Source of the DNA: a bacterium
GTDB taxonomy: Bacteria > Margulisbacteria > Marinamargulisbacteria > SXXA01
DNA length: 5,680 nucleotides
NCBI GenBank assembly: GCA_018402095.1
Contig: JAGYJO010000096.1
Coordinates: 1-5,680 of the forward strand
Direction: 5' to 3'
This document shows positions 1 through 5,680 of this stretch, in pieces. Every line of letters begins with the position of its first letter. Positions within the stretch are counted from its first letter, which is position 1. A model generated the notes under the pieces. It searched no databases. It was not told where the DNA came from and saw nothing but the letters and a program-made list of their open reading frames with translations. The position numbers were made by a program, and so were the translations under genes.

Positions 1-2
1 GA

Positions 3-1388
3 CTTATAATTTTGAAGTTTCGGTTAATCTCAAAAAAGCGTAAAATTAAATATATAGAGCTTTACCCTCAGTTGACCCAATCGCAGGCGGCTGATGTGAC
101 ACGTGAATTAAGCTACGACAACATTGATTTTGAGATTCAGCAGAATGGAAAAAATTATGGGATTTCTGTTGATGAAACCCGTATAGATGAAGCAAAAATG
201 AGTTTGGCTATCAAAGGTGTTCCTTTTGGAACAGCACAAGGCTACCAACTGTTGGATGGCGGTCAAACGTTGGGTGTTACTGAGTTTGATAAGCGTGTTC
301 GATTTGTGCGTGCGTTATCTGGTGAGCTGGAAAATGCGGTTCGTAACATGGCGGATATAGAAACATGTCGTGTACAAGTTGTTTTGCCCGAACAACGGCT
401 GTTTGCTGTTACTCAACCGCCTGTGACCGCAGCCGTTATGATTAGAAAAGCCCCTGATGGTGATTTGAGTGATAACGTGGTTTTTTCAATTATTCAATAT
501 GTTTCCAGTGCTGTGGAAAATTTGCAGCCTGAAAATATCACTGTTGTGGATATGGTTGAAGGTAAGGTTCTTTCCGATGGTATTTTTGAGCGTATAGCTG
601 CGAATCAAACGCTGCAAGATGTGCCTGTTTTGGATTTGGATGCAGGAAATTTGGTGGAGTCTGGGCCAGCGCCTGAAAATGCCAGACCTGTTATTCCTGA
701 TTTTGATGAAATTCAGCAGTGGTATGAAGTGAAAGAAAAATATGAGCAATCTCTGATTACGAGAGCGACCAAACAATTGGTTGGTATATTGCCTGTTGGT
801 TCTTTCAAAATTGCTATTACTGCGGACTTAGGTCCTTTGGAGAGTGGTGAAGTGGTGGACGTGAAGCGTTTGACCACCAGTATTGTCATTGACAATAGTC
901 GGGATGATATCTTTCTTGAAGCAGATTTGAAGAGTGAAATATTTAATACGGTGGCGGCTTCAATTGGCTATGTGCGTGGCCGCGATATGATTCTGCTTAA
1001 TCGTGCGGACTTTGCCTTGATGACCCCTGAAGAAAAAGCGGCACTAGAAGCGTCTCTCAGAGCAAGAGATGTGATCCGAACTGGGCTTCTATTGGCGGGT
1101 TCGCTTATAGGGTTGATCGTGTTGATGCTCATCGGTCGTCGTACCTATTTGCGTATGAAAGCATCGCGTAAGTCTAAAAAAGAGAAACGTGAGACAGATG
1201 ACTTTGAATCCGGGCTTCTCGGTACGGATAGTAAAACGCGAGAGACAGATTTTGGTTCTATGCAGTCTGAATTGGATAAAGAAAAACGCTTTGAGCCGGT
1301 TCGGAATGTGGCAGATACAGATCCCGAAGTGTTGGCTCAAATTATGGAAGACTGGTTGGCTGATTCCCAGCCGGTAGCGAGGTTGTGA
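3..1388 (+). CDS. fliF: Flagellar MS-ring protein FliF, 5'-partial, compact form without beta-collar
   Basis: FliF forms the inner-membrane MS ring, the base of the flagellar export apparatus and rotor. Residues are counted from the TTG at 12. RBM1 begins at about 14 (YIELYPQL). The segment GVPFGTAQGYQLLD (69-82) and EFDKRVRFVRALSGELE (91-107) match the FliF family blocks GLPKGGxVGFELLD and QFxxxVNYQRALEGEL. RBM2 runs about 100-190 with CRVQVVLPE and PENITVVD. RBM3 is about 238-334, but its two halves are joined by only about 10 residues where the beta-collar normally sits. A transmembrane helix lies at about 357-377, followed by a basic cytoplasmic tail. The tail ends in DPEVLAQIMEDWL (437-449), like the conserved FliG-binding tail. 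The frame stays open to the left edge, so the true start and first membrane helix lie outside; the TTG at 12 is not credible as a start because it would cut into the N-terminal region. Residues just before RBM1 are unusually basic. The family call is firm; the missing collar is inferred from recalled family layout. Confidence 0.93.
   Translation, partial: LIILKFRLISKKRKIKYIELYPQLTQSQAADVTRELSYDNIDFEIQQNGKNYGISVDETRIDEAKMSLAIKGVPFGTAQGYQLLDGGQTLGVTEFDKRVRFVRALSGELENAVRNMADIETCRVQVVLPEQRLFAVTQPPVTAAVMIRKAPDGDLSDNVVFSIIQYVSSAVENLQPENITVVDMVEGKVLSDGIFERIAANQTLQDVPVLDLDAGNLVESGPAPENARPVIPDFDEIQQWYEVKEKYEQSLITRATKQLVGILPVGSFKIAITADLGPLESGEVVDVKRLTTSIVIDNSRDDIFLEADLKSEIFNTVAASIGYVRGRDMILLNRADFALMTPEEKAALEASLRARDVIRTGLLLAGSLIGLIVLMLIGRRTYLRMKASRKSKKEKRETDDFESGLLGTDSKTRETDFGSMQSELDKEKRFEPVRNVADTDPEVLAQIMEDWLADSQPVARL
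1379..1382 (+). promoter_or_regulatory. Ribosome binding site of the fliG-like gene
   Basis: GAGG lies five bases before the ATG at 1388, an ordinary Shine-Dalgarno distance. It sits inside the last codons of fliF. It favours ATG 1388 over the GTG at 1385, which would leave only two bases of spacer. The fliF stop and this ATG share one base (TGATG), so translation is probably also coupled. Confidence 0.6.
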
Positions 1389-2029
1389 TGTTAACAGGTA
1401 AAGAAAAAGCACAGTTGTTGCTGTCTATGTTGGGGGATCGCTCAAAGTCTGTTTTGAGTTTATTGTCTCCAACCCATGCAAGTTTATTGACCGAAACCAT
1501 TGAGGAGGCACCCAAAGCGTCATCTGCGGTATTGAATAGTCTTATGACTGAGATTATGCAAAAGGTCACAAGGGTTCGTGAAACGGGTTCTCTGGTAGAA
1601 AAGAAAGCGCCTCTGTCTTCGAACGCCTTTGCTATGAGCGGTGGTTTGGGTGGTGGGATGTCTTTTGGTGAAGATGCTGAGTCTGAAGAAGTTGTTGCTG
1701 ATGAAGACACAGAGCCCAAAGAAAGATTGCGTTCGCCAGATCAAATTGCGGCATTATTGAGTGAACAGCGTCCGCAGTTGGTGGCCTTCGTTTTGTCTCG
1801 GGTTGAAGAAGAATTGCGTGAGAAAATTCAATCTTTCTTGCCATTGGATATGGCCCAAAAATTAGAGTTAATGGATGTGGCTGCAGTTCCTTTGTCGCAG
1901 CAGGTGTTTGATAATTTGTATGATGCTGTTTTCATCTTGCCAGAAGATGATGATGTGGCTGACGATGCTTCTTTTGCACCTGTAGAAAGTGCTGAAAAAG
2001 AAGAGCCAAACAGGGTCTTTTTCTTTTAG
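1388..2029 (+). CDS. fliG: Short FliG-like rotor/C-ring protein with N and middle domains only
   Basis: FliG links the MS ring (FliF tail) to the C-ring proteins FliM/FliN; its C-terminal domain meets the stator MotA. The product is 213 residues against about 330-345 for ordinary FliG. Numbering below counts from the GTG at 1385; subtract one for the ATG. Residues 3-65 match the FliG N domain (LTGKEKAQLLLSMLG, then LLSPTHASLLTETIEEAP). A linker of about 66-115 is Ser/Gly-rich, then acidic. Residues 117-184 match the FliG middle domain: SPDQIAALLSEQRPQLVAFV, SFLPLDMAQKLELM and a last helix at about 168-182. The FliM-binding EHPQ-type motif reads QRPQ (128-131). The C-terminal torque domain with its charged helix is absent; an acidic tail ending NRVFFF follows instead. 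Immediately downstream is convergent lnt, so no detached C domain follows. Position right after fliF fits fliG. Truncation by rearrangement, a split FliG or a specialised paralogue are all possible. Confidence 0.82.
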   Translation: MLTGKEKAQLLLSMLGDRSKSVLSLLSPTHASLLTETIEEAPKASSAVLNSLMTEIMQKVTRVRETGSLVEKKAPLSSNAFAMSGGLGGGMSFGEDAESEEVVADEDTEPKERLRSPDQIAALLSEQRPQLVAFVLSRVEEELREKIQSFLPLDMAQKLELMDVAAVPLSQQVFDNLYDAVFILPEDDDVADDASFAPVESAEKEEPNRVFFF

Positions 2030-2036
2030 TTTTTTT
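1994..2036 (+). terminator. Possible weak intrinsic terminator at the end of the fliF-fliG operon
   Basis: Bases 1994-2007 can pair with 2014-2027 around a six-base loop (2008-2013). Two G:C pairs sit next to the loop, the rest is A:U and G:U, and there are two A/C mismatches. T at 2030-2036 supplies a U-tract for + transcripts. On the - strand the same arms pair worse, because the G:U pairs become C/A mismatches. The stem is G:C-poor and overlaps the last codons of fliG, so this is tentative. Confidence 0.28.
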
Positions 2037-3525
2037 GTCCTTTTTCATATCGGCGTAGTTTATCTATTGGCATTAGTGAGCCCACTAGCAGAATAAGACA
2101 TAACAGGCTAAACCACTCTCCATAGCGGGCATAGATGGTGAGGTGTGTTTGTTTCGGGAGGCGGGCTGTAATAACCGCTTTTTGATGCGCGTCTGCAACA
2201 GCAGCCAAATGACCATTGGGTAGAATGAGTGCGGAACTGCCTGAATTGGTCGCAAAGACAATACTGCGCCCATATTCGATTGCGCGAAACCGGATCATAT
2301 CCAACTGTTTGGCGGATGCGCTACTATTTCCATACCACCCGTGGTTGCCACTGATGACAAATCCCTGGCTACCGTTCTGTACCTGTTGTCGAAAATGATG
2401 CCCGTATACAGATTCCAAACAAATAGATCCAGAAAAGTGATTTGAAAATATATCGCCAGGGGGTGGTCCTGGACTGTATTCGGCACCTGGAATGATATTG
2501 CTTAGGCCTAATTTGCGAAACCACTGTTTGAGTGGCCAATATTCACCAAATGGAACCAAGTGGGATTTGTGATAAATTTCGGATGACGGACTTTCTTGGG
2601 TGGTCATGACGATACTGTTGTGAAAAGAGGGATGTTCCCATGTGGGTGTTCCCCAAAAGACCACCGTGTCAGGTTTGAGTGTACGTTGTAGCTGCATCAT
2701 AAAGTGTCTGTTGTGTGTGTTTAGAACGGGTGTGATGGTTTCTGGCCATACGATAATATTTGCACTGGCCTCAATGGCTGTCTGTGTTTGTCGTAGATAA
2801 TAGTTTTGAATATTGGTTGTATTGGTACGTGTGATTTTGTTGTGTTGAGAATGATTGCCTTGGATACTGCTTGCTATAAAAAAACCTGTTTCTTTTGGGG
2901 TCTGTCTGGTCATCGATAGAAAAAGAAAAACGAATACGATAGATAGCCCTAGATAGGGCCAGTGGTTGGTTTGTTTTATATCTTTGGTTACACGTTTTTT
3001 TTGCATCTGAAGCAAACACGAGGCGAGTAACACAACGATGAAACTCACGCCCGTGATGCCGGTCCAACTGCTCATGGGTGCCAGAATGCCAGCGATTTGG
3101 CTGTAGCCCAGGATGCCACCAGGGCTGCCAATAGGGCCGGATTGTCTCAAGACTTCTGTTATGACAAACGCGGATGCGATGCCCAAGTTATAGCGAGAGC
3201 CTCTGTGTTTTTTGAGATAATGGGCTATAGCACCAAATAATGCGTAGAATAAGGCAAGGTATAGACTGTAGATGACCCACAGAGCGCCTACGGCCCATAT
3301 GGAGCTGAATTGGGAAAGTGTGAGTATCCAACTGTGAAAACCACCCATTAAGATGATTCCAAATGAAAATCCGAGTCCTATGCTCTGTCGTAGCGACGGA
3401 CTGTTTCTGAGGGTATAAAGCAAAGGGATCACCCCGAGCCATGCCATCCAAGATAGTCCAAATGGTGGGAATGCCAGGAGTACCATCGCACCGGATAGTG
3501 CGGCTAAAAAATACTGACGCGACAT
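2026..3525 (-). CDS. lnt: Apolipoprotein N-acyltransferase (Lnt)
   Basis: Lnt is an inner-membrane enzyme that moves a fatty acid from a phospholipid to the N-terminal cysteine of lipoproteins, the last step of their maturation. The product has 499 residues, the usual length. About seven hydrophobic segments lie in residues 1-206 and one near the C end (about 470-486), flanking a periplasmic nitrilase-like domain. The Glu-Lys-Cys triad is visible: E262 in VWPET, K320 in YHKSHLVPFGEYWP and C369 in SICLES. They correspond to E267, K335 and C387 of E. coli Lnt. E328 and E371, in the conserved FGEY and CLE positions, are also present, as are SGNHGWYGN (392-400) and YARYGEW (465-471). The start ATG lies inside the end of the lipoprotein gene. 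The only AGG is one base from it, too close to act, so translation probably depends on coupling. The stop overlaps that of the fliG-like gene. The enzyme looks intact. Confidence 0.95.
   Translation of the reverse strand: MSRQYFLAALSGAMVLLAFPPFGLSWMAWLGVIPLLYTLRNSPSLRQSIGLGFSFGIILMGGFHSWILTLSQFSSIWAVGALWVIYSLYLALFYALFGAIAHYLKKHRGSRYNLGIASAFVITEVLRQSGPIGSPGGILGYSQIAGILAPMSSWTGITGVSFIVVLLASCLLQMQKKRVTKDIKQTNHWPYLGLSIVFVFLFLSMTRQTPKETGFFIASSIQGNHSQHNKITRTNTTNIQNYYLRQTQTAIEASANIIVWPETITPVLNTHNRHFMMQLQRTLKPDTVVFWGTPTWEHPSFHNSIVMTTQESPSSEIYHKSHLVPFGEYWPLKQWFRKLGLSNIIPGAEYSPGPPPGDIFSNHFSGSICLESVYGHHFRQQVQNGSQGFVISGNHGWYGNSSASAKQLDMIRFRAIEYGRSIVFATNSGSSALILPNGHLAAVADAHQKAVITARLPKQTHLTIYARYGEWFSLLCLILLVGSLMPIDKLRRYEKGQKN
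3504..3525 (-). other. Overlap of lipoprotein gene and lnt (translational coupling)
   Basis: The lnt ATG (3525-3523) precedes the lipoprotein TAG (3506-3504), giving a 22-base overlap in different frames. No Shine-Dalgarno sequence lies at a usable distance before lnt. Ribosomes ending on the upstream gene are therefore the likely source of lnt initiation; this is inferred, not shown. Confidence 0.6.
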
Positions 3526-4274
3526 GCCTGTATATCTGAAGCGGCGGGAATACTTATATTTCCGATGTCACTTTCTTGTTCGGGACTACGTGATACTTCT
3601 TGGCCAGAACGGAGCTGAATGGCAATGGGACTACGCAAAACGTCTTTGAAATATCCGCTGTTTCCAGACTCTATGGGATTGCGTTGGGTAGTGAGTATGT
3701 TGATATACAGGGTACTTCCCGCTGTGGTATTGGCGATTTCACCGACAAAAAAGCTGAGCTTTAGTGTGGCGGTACTGGATTGAAAATTTTGTACGACGGT
3801 AAACGTTGTTTTGGGGGCGATACTGGTGTTGTCCGTTGTTGTTGCTGGAAATCCGCTGCTGCCAGAGGCATAAAACGAAGGTCCGCCGACCTGACAAAGA
3901 ATGTAATCTGACCAAGTGTTGAAATATTCTTCGTAATAGGTTTCTACTGAAATAGGCGGGTCTTCTTCTTTGATGGTTTGTCCTGGGAGCGGAAAGTAGC
4001 TTTGAACGGAGGCTGACGGGGTTGTCGGTGGTGTGGTTGTATTGAATACAATGGCCACGTAGTCATCCGATGATAGGGGGGCGCGTAATGCAATTTCGAT
4101 GTCTATTTGTAGTAGCGAACTTTTGTCTGTGACTGTTCTGGCACATCCTAACGAGAGAGATATTCCGATTAGCATCACGGCTAAAATGGTGATGTTGCGA
4201 CATACGCCATCTGCACCATTTTCGTTTCGTTTATGTAGCGTAGCTACACGGCACGCCTGCAAAAAAGATTTCAT
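3504..4274 (-). CDS. Probable secreted lipoprotein of unknown function
   Basis: I do not recognise a family. The product has 256 residues from the ATG at 4274. A basic N-region of about 27 residues, long for a signal peptide, is followed by the hydrophobic run NITILAVMLIGISLSLG and C44. LSLGC is a relaxed lipobox: G at -1 is good, but L at -2 and S at -3 are not canonical, with L at -4 as in spirochaete-type sites. The mature part is rich in Thr, Ser, Pro and Asn, and has alternating beta-like stretches such as TTFTVVQNF and TLKLSFFVGEI, with no further membrane helix. This suggests an extracytoplasmic beta-rich domain. The start is chosen because ATG 4274 overlaps the stop of the protease gene as ATGA; the frame stays open upstream to 4334 but that part lies inside the protease gene. 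No good Shine-Dalgarno precedes it. Between a secreted protease and Lnt, an exported role is plausible; its target is unknown. Confidence 0.78.
   Translation of the reverse strand: MKSFLQACRVATLHKRNENGADGVCRNITILAVMLIGISLSLGCARTVTDKSSLLQIDIEIALRAPLSSDDYVAIVFNTTTPPTTPSASVQSYFPLPGQTIKEEDPPISVETYYEEYFNTWSDYILCQVGGPSFYASGSSGFPATTTDNTSIAPKTTFTVVQNFQSSTATLKLSFFVGEIANTTAGSTLYINILTTQRNPIESGNSGYFKDVLRSPIAIQLRSGQEVSRSPEQESDIGNISIPAASDIQACRVSIF
4271..4274 (-). other. ATGA stop-start overlap between protease and lipoprotein genes
   Basis: Read on the - strand, the four bases ATGA hold the lipoprotein start (ATG) and the protease stop (TGA). This is a classic translational-coupling junction. It decides the start of the lipoprotein gene, for which no Shine-Dalgarno sequence is evident. 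Confidence 0.7.
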
Positions 4275-5680
4275 ATTAGCCAGTGCCAAATGCCTTCTAG
4301 AAAACGCCAAGGGGCTAGCGCTAAAGAGACCCAAAAATCTTCATGTTTGATAGGCGGTGTAGGGGTGATCACGTCTGCTTGCCACCCCGATGTGATGAAG
4401 TTGGGTTCTGGTATGACGTTGAGTGTTTTGAACAATGTCTCTGGGTTGAGAATACCATAGCCGGTATAGGGGTTTTTTTGGGGGTGAATAATGGGATCTG
4501 CGGCCAATAGGAGATGTGTGTTGAGTTGTTCTCTGGTGAGGTGGGGTTGTGCGGATAGCATTCGGGCTATGGTGCCGGCCATGATAGCTGCGCTTTGAGA
4601 GGTGCCTGATTTGGTGCCGTAGTTGTTGTTTGGCAATGTACTGAGAATGTCTATGCCGAAGGAGACAAACTGAACATGCTCACCATAGCTGGAAAAGCTG
4701 GCCCATTCACCGGTGCTACTCACAGCACCAACGGAGATGACGCCTGGGAGTCCTGCGGGGAATTCTATTCTATCTGACCCAGAGTTTCCCATAGCTGCGA
4801 CCACGATGATGCCATGGGCGAGGGCTTCTGCAATGGCTTCTTTGAGCACGGTATTGGCAATGTAATACCCCCAAGCACACACAATGATGTCGGCCTGCTG
4901 TTGGATCGCATAACGAATGGCGAGTGCTGCATCCAATTGGTTTCCTGATCCTGTGTCTGATGTGAACCGTAGGTTGAGTAATGAGACAGAGGGGTGCAGT
5001 CCTGTAATGCCGGTTCTGTTGTGGACGCCGGCCCCGATGATTCCTGCTATATGGGTTCCATGGCCAATGCTGTCTGTGGGGTTCGGGCTACCGTCGCCTT
5101 TGTAAGCCCCATAAAAATTGTACCCCCATATATCATCCACGAAACCGTTGTTATCATCGTCTTGGTTGTTTGGTGATTCTAGTGGGTTTTTCCAGATATT
5201 TCCGAAGAGATCTTCATGCGTATAGTCGATACCTGAATCAATTACAGCGACTTTCACCGAACGTCGCACCGGCATATGTAAGAGCATGCTCATCATGGTG
5301 TTTGCCATATACGCCTGTCGTGTATAGCGGGGATCGTTTGGAATGTTGGTATTTTCTTCTGAAAATAAAGTAAGTGGCTCTAGATTTTCCGCCCATTCCA
5401 CATCGGGTAGCTGTTGTAATTGGTAGCGTATGCGGTTTTGATCGCTGGACGTTGTTTGTACCACGAGTATTTGATCGGGTTCTGCAGAAATAGCGGATAA
5501 ACTACGTGGGGTTGTGGGGGGGATCGAAATGCGACGCAGAATTTTTGCATTGTATTGGGTTAGTGTTTGTCCCAATTGATTGCTAGATAGCAACCCAAAT
5601 CCGACCTGTCTTCGGGATTTGACGAGGATAACATTTTCTTGTGCTTGTACTATTCCATAGGAAAAAAGCAATAACAGTAA
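4271..5680 (-). CDS. Secreted subtilisin-family (S8) serine protease, 5'-partial
   Basis: This is a subtilase that cuts peptide bonds outside the cytoplasm. Residues are counted from the TTG at 5671. Codons between it and the window edge read LLL, so the visible N-end (LLL LLFSYGIVQAQ) is the end of a signal peptide with likely cleavage after VQA, and the real start lies outside. Residues about 12-105 form an N-terminal prodomain-like region, ending with the common subtilase motif PNDPRY (111-116). The triad is D145 (AVIDSGID), H204 (GHGTHIAG) and S358 (GTSQSAAIMAG), with oxyanion Asn N296 (AAMGNSG). An acidic insert NNQDDDNNGFVDD (168-180) resembles a possible calcium-binding loop seen in many bacterial subtilases. 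Oddities: the usual Pro after GTSxAA is Ala, and SWG before the oxyanion region reads AWG (266-268). The C end (about 440-466) is rich in Trp/Phe and has no clear membrane anchor. It should be active by its triad. It heads the visible part of an operon with a lipoprotein and lnt; its substrate is unknown. Confidence 0.93.
   Translation of the reverse strand, partial: LLLLLFSYGIVQAQENVILVKSRRQVGFGLLSSNQLGQTLTQYNAKILRRISIPPTTPRSLSAISAEPDQILVVQTTSSDQNRIRYQLQQLPDVEWAENLEPLTLFSEENTNIPNDPRYTRQAYMANTMMSMLLHMPVRRSVKVAVIDSGIDYTHEDLFGNIWKNPLESPNNQDDDNNGFVDDIWGYNFYGAYKGDGSPNPTDSIGHGTHIAGIIGAGVHNRTGITGLHPSVSLLNLRFTSDTGSGNQLDAALAIRYAIQQQADIIVCAWGYYIANTVLKEAIAEALAHGIIVVAAMGNSGSDRIEFPAGLPGVISVGAVSSTGEWASFSSYGEHVQFVSFGIDILSTLPNNNYGTKSGTSQSAAIMAGTIARMLSAQPHLTREQLNTHLLLAADPIIHPQKNPYTGYGILNPETLFKTLNVIPEPNFITSGWQADVITPTPPIKHEDFWVSLALAPWRFLEGIWHWLI

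Noticed and set aside
12..14. TTG as the start of fliF
   Set aside because: The frame is open to the window edge and FliF needs a membrane helix before RBM1, so the gene most likely begins outside.
1385..1387. GTG as the start of the fliG-like gene
   Set aside because: The GAGG site is only two bases away, while the ATG at 1388 has a five-base spacer and a TGATG overlap with fliF.
1089..1412. Antisense open frame of 107 codons
   Set aside because: It runs opposite fliF, which has clear family motifs; its translation has no recognisable domain and looks like a shadow. The same holds for other antisense or alternative-frame openings in the window.
2030..2330. FliG C domain lost by a frameshift and still present downstream
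   Set aside because: The downstream + strand frames hold no FliG-like residues; the region is the coding complement of lnt with its conserved motifs.
4234..4248. Small inverted repeat (TGTAGC, loop GTA, GCTACA)
   Set aside because: A six-pair stem inside the lipoprotein signal region, with no U-tract and no promoter context; probably chance.
4275..4334. Upstream extension of the lipoprotein by 20 residues
   Set aside because: It lies wholly inside the end of the protease gene, whereas ATG 4274 makes an ATGA junction with its stop.
5516..5522. Run of seven G, with shorter G and T runs at 4076-4081 and near 4470-4484, as phase-variation tracts
   Set aside because: The runs are short, lie in frame inside intact coding sequence, and read as normal Pro/Lys/Asn codons.
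5669..5671. TTG as the start of the protease
   Set aside because: Leu codons continue to the edge and complete a signal-peptide core, so the start is outside.

Overview
The window comes from a diderm (Gram-negative-type) bacterium. It encodes a flagellar MS-ring protein, an apolipoprotein N-acyltransferase and a probable lipoprotein. G+C is about 46% in six 60-base rows I counted by hand. The genus or phylum cannot be fixed from these genes. The DNA is almost wall-to-wall coding: five genes, no gap longer than a few bases, and no RNA gene, CRISPR array, insertion sequence or attachment site that I can see.

Left block (+ strand, 1-2029): the end of a flagellar operon. A 5'-truncated fliF is followed, with a one-base stop/start overlap, by a short fliG-like gene. 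FliF keeps its ring-building motifs, its C-terminal membrane helix and a C-terminal FliG-binding tail, but the beta-collar insertion normally found in RBM3 is missing. The FliG-like protein keeps the FliF-binding N domain and the FliM-binding middle domain. It stops before the C-terminal torque domain. The two proteins look able to form a ring and carry a C-ring adaptor, but this FliG lacks the part that meets the stator.

Right block (- strand, 5680-2026): an overlapping three-gene operon read leftwards. It encodes a secreted subtilisin-family (S8) protease (5' end outside the window), a probable lipoprotein of unknown function, and Lnt, which performs the last step of lipoprotein maturation. 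The protease and lipoprotein genes share ATGA; the lipoprotein gene and lnt overlap by 22 bases. All three products act in or beyond the inner membrane.

The two blocks converge, and the stop codons of fliG and lnt overlap (2026-2029). A weak U-tract hairpin lies inside the last codons of fliG. The most interesting point is the reduced FliF/FliG pair: a divergent motor, a split FliG, or a flagellar-type export base without a rotary function. That reading is a hypothesis.
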